A model generated the notes under the pieces. It ran no database searches. It was not told the DNA's origin and saw nothing but the letters and a program-made list of their open reading frames with translations. From JAJRXC01 sp047639555 (GTDB lineage: Bacteria > Actinomycetota > Acidimicrobiia > Acidimicrobiales > Aldehydirespiratoraceae), in NCBI GenBank assembly GCA_047639555.1, contig JBLIOE010000014.1:1-64000 (forward strand): DNA of 64,000 bases. The letters are read 5' to 3'. A program made the translations under genes and the position numbers. Position 1 is the stretch's first letter; every line of letters begins with the position of its first letter. Shown here one piece after another: positions 9,696 through 16,908 of the stretch.

Positions 9696-10517
9696 TCAAC
9701 CTAGGGTGTCGAGGATTGAGGCGGCCGCTCGGGCGGGGTCTTCGAACGGCCCGAAGTGGGAGCGGTCGTTCCACGGCTCGAGCCGGCCTTTGGGAAGGGC
9801 GGCGGCCACTGCTGATGCGACCATCGCCGGGTTCTGTCCGTCGCCCGAGCCAATCACGGTGGTGGGAATGGCGAGATCGCCGAGGTGGGCGAAAACATCG
9901 AGGTCGATTCCTTCGAAGGTGCGTGCCTCGTTCTCGCCGGTGGTCTTCAGGGTCACGCCGCCCTCCGTTTCCCGAAAGCCGTGCATCACATAGTCGCGGA
10001 GGGCGACGGGGTCGACGTTGACGAAGGGGAAGCGGCCGCTGTAGCGCTCGATGACCTCGTCGAACGACGAGAAATCGTGTCGGCGGCGCCGAGCCGTGCC
10101 GGCCATCGGATTCTCGCGGCCCGTGATCTCGTCGGTGCGAGGAAACACGATCGGCTCGAATACCCACGCGACTCGGATCGCGCCAGGCCGACGTAGTCCT
10201 GTGGCGAGCACGGTGGCGCCGCCCATGGAATGGCCACATGCCCGTACCGGCTCGGTGAGGCCAAGGTGGTCAATCACCGCGAGAGCATCGTCGACCATGC
10301 CGGCCCACGGCAACGAAATGTCGGGCGTGACGGTGTCGCCGTGGCCGCGAAGGTCGGGCGCCCACACATGGAAGTGATCGCGGAGGTGGCGGGCGATCTG
10401 CGAATAGCAGCGACCATGGAAGCCGGTGGCGTGAAGAAATAGGAGCGGAGGCCCGTCTCCTCCGAGGTCGTGCAAGGCGATCTGCACACCATCGGTCGAC
10501 TCGATCATTTCCGTCAT
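9696..10517 (-). CDS. Alpha/beta-fold hydrolase
   Basis: A 273-residue serine hydrolase. The nucleophile elbow GHSMGG places Ser97; the oxyanion region is LLFLHATGFHGRC; candidate acid and histidine are in VIGSGDGQNP (~227) and DRSHFGPFEDP (~258). The fold matches esterases, lactonases and haloperoxidase-like hydrolases. Because it is the first gene of a three-gene operon with a thioesterase and a Baeyer-Villiger monooxygenase, a role in opening the ester or lactone made by the monooxygenase is a reasonable inference, but the sequence alone does not fix the substrate. Start ATG 10517; no alternative start fits the fold better. A 24-bp gap separates it from the AhpD-like gene upstream, so that gene may belong to the same transcript. 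Confidence 0.88.
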   Translation of the reverse strand: MTEMIESTDGVQIALHDLGGDGPPLLFLHATGFHGRCYSQIARHLRDHFHVWAPDLRGHGDTVTPDISLPWAGMVDDALAVIDHLGLTEPVRACGHSMGGATVLATGLRRPGAIRVAWVFEPIVFPRTDEITGRENPMAGTARRRRHDFSSFDEVIERYSGRFPFVNVDPVALRDYVMHGFRETEGGVTLKTTGENEARTFEGIDLDVFAHLGDLAIPTTVIGSGDGQNPAMVASAVAAALPKGRLEPWNDRSHFGPFEDPARAAASILDTLG

Positions 10518-10541
10518 GCCGAATAGTCAATCGGGCGAAAC

Positions 10542-11057
10542 TCAATCGCCCTCGGGCAGGAGATAGAAGCCGTCGTCATCCGCCGCGATGTTGAGCACCG
10601 TCATGAATCGGCCATTGCCAACGGTCATCGCGCACAGGGCGGTGAGTTCGATGACTTCCACGTCAGAGAATTCGGCCCGTACCTCGGCCATGAAGGCGTC
10701 GTCGATGGAGTGATGGTCGGTCGCGAATCGGTCGGCGAACTCGCCGGCGAGACGCTCGCGCTCCGTGAGCCCTTCGATCGACGGTACGCCGCCAATGACG
10801 CACGAGATGACTTCTTGCACATCCTGCTCGTCAAGGCCCTCGGCCTCGGCTTTGGGAGAGCGAGTGTTGAGACAGACGGGGCATCCGTTGGCCGCCGCTA
10901 CGCGAAGTCGAGCGATCTCCCGCTCGCGGACGGGGAGTGATGTCTTCTCGTAGACCGCTTGGGCAAACGCGCCCATGCCAATCGCAACGTCGAGCTGCAT
11001 CATGAGCAGCCGTTCGCGCTCAAGTCCGTCACCTGCGGGAACGTCGATCCGTGCCAT
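10542..11057 (-). CDS. Carboxymuconolactone decarboxylase/AhpD-like protein
   Basis: A 171-residue all-helical protein of the AhpD/CMD family. The redox motif CPVC (Cys59, Cys62) sits in the helix AAANGCPVCLNTRS, with the usual LPVREREIARLRVA segment before it. CxxC members are generally alkylhydroperoxidase-like disulfide reductases; those lacking it are decarboxylases, so peroxide or disulfide chemistry is the better guess here. ATG 11057 is preceded by TACTAT six bases upstream, a clear leaderless promoter pattern, so this gene probably heads the operon that continues into the alpha/beta hydrolase, thioesterase and BVMO. A peroxidase partner near a flavin monooxygenase could deal with uncoupled peroxide; that is inference. 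Confidence 0.85.
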   Translation of the reverse strand: MARIDVPAGDGLERERLLMMQLDVAIGMGAFAQAVYEKTSLPVREREIARLRVAAANGCPVCLNTRSPKAEAEGLDEQDVQEVISCVIGGVPSIEGLTERERLAGEFADRFATDHHSIDDAFMAEVRAEFSDVEVIELTALCAMTVGNGRFMTVLNIAADDDGFYLLPEGD

Positions 11058-11090
11058 GTGTCGATAGTAGGGCCGCGTCCGGGCTGACCG

Positions 11091-11870
11091 TTAGGTGAGA
11101 ACGGCCCCGACCCAGTCACCGTCGACCAGTTGTTCGCTGACCGCCCGGCCGTAGGCCAGCGCGGCCCGTTCGAGCTGGGGGCCATCGAGAAGCCCGGCGA
11201 CGATGATGATCGGCGGCCACGACGACCGCAGGGGGGCAAGCATCTCGTGAAGGTCGATCGTGACATTCACGATCGCGAGGTCGAAGTCGGCACTCTCTGG
11301 AGAGAAGTCGGCGCTGCCGACGTGGACTTTGACCTGGTCGCCGACACCGTTTCGTTCGAGGTTGGCGAGTGCGGCAGCGACGGCCCCGGGATCGATGTCG
11401 ACGGCCACCACGGACGCGCCGAGGTGAGCGGCTGCAATGGCCAGGACACCGGTGCCGCAGCCAACGTCGAAGACGCGTCGGCCTTCGACTCTGTCGGAAG
11501 TGAGGAGACCTAGTGCGAGTCGCGTGCTTGCATGTGATCCGCTCCCAAACGCATGGCCGGGCTCGATCTCGACGCCGATGGCATCGGTGGGCGGAACGAG
11601 CCAGGGCGGATGAACGGCAAACAGTCCCGCTCGCTCGACCGCAAGCAGGTCCCGGGCCCCGTCGAGACCAACGGTGTCGGCGTACACCTCGGGCTGGCCC
11701 GCGCCCGGGAGCTCGGCCGCGATCTGTGCCGCCTCCGCGGAATCGAACGCGGCCCGCAAGGCGCCCGGCAGCTCCTCGATACCGACCGCGCCATAACCCC
11801 AGAGCTGCGTCGCGAGCGCGTCGAGGTTGGTGGTCTCGTCGAGTGCGACGGTGAGAAGGAAGTAGCTCAG
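11091..11870 (-). CDS. PrmA-like (ribosomal protein L11 methyltransferase family) SAM-dependent methyltransferase, probable CTG start
   Basis: The C-terminal part is a clear class I methyltransferase: PGHAFGSGSHASTRL, then SAM motif DVGCGTGVLAIAA, VVAVDIDP, and IVNVTIDLHEML in the place of the family N-I-L-A motif. In-frame codons upstream of the first standard start (TTG 11759) also encode a normal PrmA N terminus (SYFLLTVAL, then DALATQLWGYGAVGIEE). That segment is bounded upstream by the TGA of the cupin gene in the same frame, with no ATG, GTG or TTG between; the best candidate start is CTG at 11870, 12 nt after that stop. With it the protein is 259 residues. A true PrmA trimethylates L11; a related role is equally possible given the divergent acceptor motif. 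Confidence 0.75.
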   Translation of the reverse strand: MSYFLLTVALDETTNLDALATQLWGYGAVGIEELPGALRAAFDSAEAAQIAAELPGAGQPEVYADTVGLDGARDLLAVERAGLFAVHPPWLVPPTDAIGVEIEPGHAFGSGSHASTRLALGLLTSDRVEGRRVFDVGCGTGVLAIAAAHLGASVVAVDIDPGAVAAALANLERNGVGDQVKVHVGSADFSPESADFDLAIVNVTIDLHEMLAPLRSSWPPIIIVAGLLDGPQLERAALAYGRAVSEQLVDGDWVGAVLT

Positions 11871-11882
11871 ATCAGGGCGCCG

Positions 11883-12332
11883 TCAGGTCAAGACGTTGGG
11901 TCGGCCGAGGCCTTGCATTTCGCACAGGGCCATGTAGGCGGCGTAGATGCCACCGGCATCGGTGATCGATTCGACGTTGCCGTCCTCGTCGAGGTTGAGG
12001 TTGGCGCCATAGATCTGGAACCACACATCGGTCTTCTCGGTGTTGTCCTCAAGCACGCTGAGCGTGTGTTCGGACCCGGCCGGTTCGAAGAGGAAGGAGC
12101 CGGCCCGATTGATGTAGGGGTACTCGGCGTATTTCCAGGCGCCCGTGAGGGTGTAGCCAAACACCTGACCGGTGTGCTTGTGCTTCTGCACGACCGTTCC
12201 GGGTTCGAACCGATTACGCACGATCCAGAGTCCGAGTTCGATATCAGCCTGGACGAGCTTGATTTCGACACCCGATCCGGTGTCGACCCATGGGATGTCG
12301 TCTTCGCCCAGATGGACGGCTTCGCTGTTCAC
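11883..12332 (-). CDS. Cupin of the 2,4'-dihydroxyacetophenone dioxygenase family
   Basis: A 149-residue single-domain cupin. Motif 1 is HKHTGQVFGYTLTG (His51, His53, with Gln56 where many cupins have Glu), and motif 2 contains AGSEHT (His89). The sections WKYAEYPYINRAGSFLFEPAG and DVWFQIYGANLNLDEDGN match what I recall of dihydroxyacetophenone-dioxygenase-like proteins, which cleave the C-C bond of an alpha-hydroxyketone using a single iron. The true substrate here is unknown. GTG 12332 has a strong AGGAGG seven bases upstream, unlike many neighbours. It lies just upstream of, and in the same frame as, the PrmA-like gene, which may depend on it for translation. Confidence 0.8.
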   Translation of the reverse strand: MNSEAVHLGEDDIPWVDTGSGVEIKLVQADIELGLWIVRNRFEPGTVVQKHKHTGQVFGYTLTGAWKYAEYPYINRAGSFLFEPAGSEHTLSVLEDNTEKTDVWFQIYGANLNLDEDGNVESITDAGGIYAAYMALCEMQGLGRPNVLT

Positions 12333-12368
12333 GGCAATTCCTCCTGCTTTGATTTGCAGGAGCGTAGG

Positions 12369-13226
12369 TCAGTCGTCGTCGTGCTGGCGAAGGAAGCGTT
12401 CGAACTCGGCGGCGAGATCTTCGGCGTTGGGCAGCGAGCCCGCGGTGCGAGTGTCATAGCGCTCTTCGAGACGACGCACATAGTGCATGACGTCGTGGTC
12501 GTCTTCCATAGCGTCGTCGACGCGCCGCTCCCAGTCGCGCGCTTCCTGATCGAGCTCGGCCCAGTTTGTTGGGAGGCCGGTGACTCGCTCGAAACGCTCG
12601 AGGAGGGCACGTGAGGCTTTCGGGTTGGGTGAGCCGGAGACGTAGTGAGGCACGCTGGCTCGAAGCGAGACAGCCGGGACGCCGATGCGGTCGAGGTGTT
12701 CGTGGAGCGCGCCCACAACTCCCGTCGGTCCTTGATAGGTCGGTCGGTCGAGCCGCATGAGTTCGGCCAGCGCCGCATCGGTGGTGGAGCCGGTGATCGA
12801 TGGGGGCCGCGAATGGGGTGTCTCGGCGATCATCGCGCCCAGGGTGAGGACCAGCTTTACGTCGAAGCGACGGACGACGTCGACGACGGCTTCGACAAAG
12901 GTGCGCCACCGGAGATGCGGCTCGACTCCGTCCATCAGAACGAGGTCTCGATCGCGATCGTCGAGCGGGAGGGCGTAGATGTCGTTGTGCGGCCATTCGA
13001 TCTCGCGTAGGCCGTTCTCGCCGATTCGCGCATTGGGCCGGCGCTCGTTGAAGTCGAAGAACTCGTCGGCGTCGATTCGCCCAACCTTTGTGGCGCGGTC
13101 GCCGCGTAGGGCCTCGATCGCGCCGGTGGCGGCCCCGCCGACGTCAAAAAGCCCGTCCCACGCAGTCACGAGAATCGGCCGCCGGAGCGGTCGTGTCGGT
13201 TCGTCTTCCCAGATCAGCTGGTCCAC
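12369..13226 (-). CDS. PAC2 family protein (proteasome-assembly-chaperone-like)
   Basis: A 285-residue protein resembling actinobacterial PAC2 proteins: PILVTAWDGLFDVGGAA at the N terminus, RDLVLMDGVEPHLRWRTF, LTLGAMIAETPHSRP, TGVVGALHEHL and VPHYVSGSPNPKASRALLER follow the family order, and a charged C-terminal tail (ERRVDDAMEDDHD onward) is typical. The archaeal/eukaryotic relatives assist proteasome assembly, but the role of the bacterial proteins is not established. GTG 13226 is used as the start (protein begins MDQLIWEDE). The cupin gene follows after 36 bp, so co-transcription is possible. A 79-bp gap separates it from the divergent GGDEF-EAL gene. Confidence 0.82.
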   Translation of the reverse strand: MDQLIWEDEPTRPLRRPILVTAWDGLFDVGGAATGAIEALRGDRATKVGRIDADEFFDFNERRPNARIGENGLREIEWPHNDIYALPLDDRDRDLVLMDGVEPHLRWRTFVEAVVDVVRRFDVKLVLTLGAMIAETPHSRPPSITGSTTDAALAELMRLDRPTYQGPTGVVGALHEHLDRIGVPAVSLRASVPHYVSGSPNPKASRALLERFERVTGLPTNWAELDQEARDWERRVDDAMEDDHDVMHYVRRLEERYDTRTAGSLPNAEDLAAEFERFLRQHDDD

Positions 13227-13308
13227 ACAACCAGCATGCCCGCCATTCGCTTGTCGCCCACCTCAGAACTGGGTTCACAGTCGGCACGAAGCGGCCGATG
13301 AGTAATTG

Positions 13309-15087
13309 GTGACACCCGCCACAGAGATTGAACTTGATACCCGCTGGGATCCCGCGCTCGTACTTCGGGTTGTCTGGATTCGAGCCCTCTCCGTTGTTTC
13401 CCTTGGTATTGCCTGCGTCTTCCTGACGATGCTTGGGCCGAACCGAATCCTCGTCGCGTGCCTGCTGCTCGGTCCGGTGCCGCTTGGATCGTTTGTGGTC
13501 CGCAAGTGCTTTGAGGCCGATCGCGTCATGGCCGTCGCCACCACGGTCGACATGCTCTGGACGGTAGTCATTGCCTGCCTACTGCCGAGCGCCTTCGCCC
13601 CCGCGATGATGGCGGCGGTTGCGATGCTGGCGTTCGTGGCTAACGAGGACGACAGCACCCTGTTTGTCACGGCCGCGATCGGTGGCCTCGGGTTCACGGC
13701 GGCCGGACTGTTCAGAGATATCGACGCGTGGATCCCCCTGGTGGTCGTCTACGTTCTGCTGCTGCCACTGCTCTTCTTCCTTGCGGCGACCCAACGGGAG
13801 CGGGAATTTCGACACCAGCTCCGCTTCCGACACCGGGTCGAACACGACTCGCTCACCGGCCTCCGCAACCGGGCCGGGCTGGCATCGGCATTGCAGCGGG
13901 TCACCGTGAGCGCGGTGATTGCCATCGACCTCGATGGTTTCAAGGACATCAACGACACGCTCGGCCATAAGGCGGGTGACGAGCTTCTTGTCGCGCTGGC
14001 GTCTCGGATGGACGCGGCCGTGGGCGCCAACGGCGTACTGGCGCGTACCGGTGGCGATGAATTCACCGTGTTGATCCTCGGTGCCGATGCCAACACGATC
14101 GCCGCTGACATTTTGCGAGCCTGTCGACACCGGATCCCACTTGGTGACGTCGATGTTTCGGTCGGTGCGTCCGTTGGTATTGCCTTCGCGGAACCAGACG
14201 TCGAGCCCACGGAGCTGATCCGTCGCGCCGATCTTGCGATGTATGAGGCGAAACGCACTCAGGTCGGTGTGCAGCGCTGGTCGGGACAGACGCGCTCAGT
14301 ATCACGGCAGCGCGTGTCGCTCTCCGCAGATGTCGAGCGGGGCTTTGAAAACGGCGAGTTCGAGCTTTTCTTCCAACCAATCATTGACATGGTCACCGAC
14401 GAGCTCGTCGATGTGGAGGGGCTCCTTCGATGGAACCACCCCGAACACGGCCTGCTGGCGCCGGGCGATTTCCTCGAACTGGTTGAAGGCATCGGTTGTC
14501 GTTCAACGATGGATCGGTTGGTGTTCGAACAGGCCGCAGTTGTGGCCGCGCTTCTCCAGCCCCGCAACATCGGAGTGTCGGTAAATGTCTCAGCCGGAAG
14601 TCTGCTGCGATCGTCGATGCCCCAGGTGCTCGACGAGACGCTCCGGCGCTTTGACGTGGTGCCTCAACGCATCACCGTCGAGGTGATCGAAGACGAAGCG
14701 TTTGACGAGCAGTCAACGGCTCGGGCTGTGCTGGGAGCGCTCGGCGAACTCGGCGTCGGAATCGCGATCGATGACTTCGGCACTGGCCATTCGTCGCTGT
14801 CGCGTCTACGCCACCTTCCGGTGACATCGCTCAAGATCGACCGCAGCTTTGTGTCACAAATGCTCACTTCCGAGGACGATCGGGCGATCGTCGCCGCGGT
14901 GAGCCACCTCGGTCGATCACTCGACCTCATTGTGGTCGCCGAGGGCGTCGAGGATCTGGCCGTGCGCGACCACATGCGAGCGGTCGGTCTGCCGATTGAA
15001 CGCCTGCAAGGGTTTGGTATCGCTCCGCCCATGCCGGCCCCGGCGCTCCATGACTGGATTGCGGCTCGGCACTCCAGCCTGGTTTAA
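13309..15087 (+). CDS. Membrane-bound GGDEF-EAL protein (cyclic-di-GMP turnover)
   Basis: About 592 residues. The first ~165 residues are hydrophobic and can form about six transmembrane helices, a MASE-like membrane sensor. A GGDEF domain follows (GGDEF at 248-252) and an EAL domain in which the signature reads EGL (370-372), with DDFGTG, LKIDRSF and VVAEGVED retained. No RxxD inhibitory site precedes GGDEF, unlike the other two GGDEF-EAL proteins in this window, so its cyclase would escape product inhibition through that site. Both catalytic halves otherwise look intact. The start is either TTG 13306 or GTG 13309; I use the GTG. The gene converges on the amidohydrolase-like gene with 13 bp between stops. 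Confidence 0.9.
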   Translation: MTPATEIELDTRWDPALVLRVVWIRALSVVSLGIACVFLTMLGPNRILVACLLLGPVPLGSFVVRKCFEADRVMAVATTVDMLWTVVIACLLPSAFAPAMMAAVAMLAFVANEDDSTLFVTAAIGGLGFTAAGLFRDIDAWIPLVVVYVLLLPLLFFLAATQREREFRHQLRFRHRVEHDSLTGLRNRAGLASALQRVTVSAVIAIDLDGFKDINDTLGHKAGDELLVALASRMDAAVGANGVLARTGGDEFTVLILGADANTIAADILRACRHRIPLGDVDVSVGASVGIAFAEPDVEPTELIRRADLAMYEAKRTQVGVQRWSGQTRSVSRQRVSLSADVERGFENGEFELFFQPIIDMVTDELVDVEGLLRWNHPEHGLLAPGDFLELVEGIGCRSTMDRLVFEQAAVVAALLQPRNIGVSVNVSAGSLLRSSMPQVLDETLRRFDVVPQRITVEVIEDEAFDEQSTARAVLGALGELGVGIAIDDFGTGHSSLSRLRHLPVTSLKIDRSFVSQMLTSEDDRAIVAAVSHLGRSLDLIVVAEGVEDLAVRDHMRAVGLPIERLQGFGIAPPMPAPALHDWIAARHSSLV

Positions 15088-15100
15088 CGTCGGGTCGGAC

Positions 15101-16018
15101 TCAGTCGAGCCCGAGCACTCGCTTCGCGTTCCCCCGCAGGAACGGCTCCCAGACATGGTCTCGGAACGGCACGTTGCGCATCTGCTCGAAGATTTTGTCG
15201 AGTGAGAGTCCCATGGGGAAGTAGCCGCCGTAGATGACCTTCTCCGCGCCCCGGGTGTTGGCGTATTTGATGATCGCTTCGGGGTAGTGCTTCGGCGCAA
15301 ACGCGGAGGTGGAGTAGTGGAGGCCGGGCCACTTGAGCATCAGCTTCACCGCAAGGTCTTCCCATGGTTCGCAGCCGTGGCGGGTGACGAAGGTGAGCCC
15401 GGGGAAGTCGTACATCACGTTGTCGATGCGGCGAACGTGTTGCGCATCGAACGGCACGCGAGGCCCGGGGATCCCGGCGCAGCAGAAGATCGGAATGCCG
15501 AGCTCCACGCAGAGGGCATAGATCGGGTACATCAGCGGTGCGTCGATCGGCACCTGCGGGTTGCGGCCCGATGGGAACGCGGTGACGGCGCGAAGCCCGA
15601 TCTCCGTGTGCATCTTGCGGATCTTGCGAAGCGCGTCGACCCCTTCGTTCGGGTCGGCCTCGTACGCCGCGATGAAACGATCAGGATGATCCTGTACACA
15701 CTGGTTGCCGTAACCGTCGCCTTCGGGTTTGCAGCCGACCATGGCGATCTCGACGTTGGCCCGATCCATGAACGGCAGGAGCAGCGCGCTGCCCTGCGGT
15801 GGCTCGTCGAGCTCGCCGTCGGCGTCGCGGGCCTGGTCGGAGAACGGCACGTCTTTGAACATGTACTGCGCCGGAAAGTTCATGTTGGCCGACTCGGCGT
15901 CTTTCAGCGCCCGGTCGAGGAACGCATATCGATCCTTGCCGGTGGTGCCCGCCGTGGTGCCCATCATCGTGTCGATGACGCCGATGTCTTTGAAAGCTGC
16001 GTCGTCAGGAAATGCCAT
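15101..16018 (-). CDS. Amidohydrolase-2-like TIM-barrel protein lacking the HxH motif
   Basis: A 305-residue member of the amidohydrolase-2 group. Recognisable parts are the first strand VIDTMMG (15-20), AVTAFPSGRNPQVP, GIPIFCCAGIPGPRVP, FVTRHGCEPWEDLAVKLM (His214) and the last strand VIYGGYFPMGL. Normal amidohydrolases have an HxH pair on the first strand and a GSDYP-type Asp on the last; both are absent here (IDTMMG and GGYFP), so the standard binuclear metal site cannot form. I recall closely similar proteins in mycobacteria annotated only as amidohydrolase, so this looks like a conserved subfamily, not a decayed gene. Start ATG 16018 has TAGTGT six bases upstream (leaderless). A paralogue is at 26992-27837. 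Function unknown, perhaps a lyase or decarboxylase. Confidence 0.82.
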   Translation of the reverse strand: MAFPDDAAFKDIGVIDTMMGTTAGTTGKDRYAFLDRALKDAESANMNFPAQYMFKDVPFSDQARDADGELDEPPQGSALLLPFMDRANVEIAMVGCKPEGDGYGNQCVQDHPDRFIAAYEADPNEGVDALRKIRKMHTEIGLRAVTAFPSGRNPQVPIDAPLMYPIYALCVELGIPIFCCAGIPGPRVPFDAQHVRRIDNVMYDFPGLTFVTRHGCEPWEDLAVKLMLKWPGLHYSTSAFAPKHYPEAIIKYANTRGAEKVIYGGYFPMGLSLDKIFEQMRNVPFRDHVWEPFLRGNAKRVLGLD

Positions 16019-16049
16019 GGCCGGACACTAACGGTTACGGTCCTCGCCA

Positions 16050-16898
16050 ATGGAGTCGAAAGTGACGTTCACCTCTCGCGATGGTCTGACGCTTGTCGCC
16101 AATCGGCGCGGCGACCCGGCCGACCCGGATGTTGTGTTCCTGCACGGTGGTGGTCAGACCCGCCACTCGTGGGGTGGCACCGCGGCGGCCGTTGCGGCGG
16201 CCGGGTGGTGTGCATGGACAGTGGATTCCCGCGGGCATGGCGAGAGCGATTGGTCGCCTTCGGGCGACTACCGGCTCGGCTCGTTCGCCGCGGATGTTGG
16301 CGTCATTGTCGAGGAGATCGGCGGCCGACCCGCGCTCATCGGAGCGTCGTTGGGTGGACTCACCTCATTGCTGCTCTTGGGCCGCGATTCTCCTGGGGTG
16401 GCGAGCGGCCTCGTCCTGGTCGACGTCGTGCCCAACATGGAGAAGAAGGGAACCGACCGGATCGCCGCCTTCATGTCAGAGAACGCGAAGACGGGTTTCG
16501 CCAGCCTCGAGGAAGCCGCCGAATCGGTTGCGGCCTACAACCATCACCGGGAGCGGCCGCCGTCACTTGACGGCTTGCGAAAGAACCTCCGTGAGCGAGA
16601 CGGACGCTGGTATTGGCACTGGGACCCCGACTTCATTTCCCCACGACCCGACCGTGGCCCGTCCGAGATCAACGATCCGGATCTGTTGATGGGCTGCGCC
16701 AAGGCCATTGCCGAGCCGATGATGCTCGTACGGGGCCGGATGAGCGATGTCGTGAGCCCCGAGGGTGCGGAGGCGTTTGCGGCCGACGTGCCGAACGCGA
16801 CGTTCGTCGACGTGAGCGAGGCCGGCCACATGGTTGCCGGTGATCGCAACGACGCGTTCACCGGAGCAGTGACCGGCTTCCTCGACTCATTGAATTGA
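16050..16898 (+). CDS. Alpha/beta-fold hydrolase
   Basis: A 282-residue serine hydrolase. VVFLHGGGQTRHSWGG forms the oxyanion region, DSRGHGESDW is typical of the family, the nucleophile elbow is GASLGG (Ser100), and EAGHMVAGD (~262) carries the catalytic histidine. The region MMLVRGRMSDVVSP would place the acid. It is likely an esterase or C-C hydrolase acting in the cytoplasm; the substrate cannot be deduced. ATG 16050 is preceded by TACGGT eight bases upstream and no ribosome-binding site. It is divergent from the amidohydrolase-like gene with only 31 bp between start codons, so the two promoters overlap and the genes are probably co-regulated. It converges on the phosphodiesterase gene with 10 bp between stops. 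Confidence 0.88.
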   Translation: MESKVTFTSRDGLTLVANRRGDPADPDVVFLHGGGQTRHSWGGTAAAVAAAGWCAWTVDSRGHGESDWSPSGDYRLGSFAADVGVIVEEIGGRPALIGASLGGLTSLLLLGRDSPGVASGLVLVDVVPNMEKKGTDRIAAFMSENAKTGFASLEEAAESVAAYNHHRERPPSLDGLRKNLRERDGRWYWHWDPDFISPRPDRGPSEINDPDLLMGCAKAIAEPMMLVRGRMSDVVSPEGAEAFAADVPNATFVDVSEAGHMVAGDRNDAFTGAVTGFLDSLN

Positions 16899-16908
16899 GG
16901 CGTCGGAG

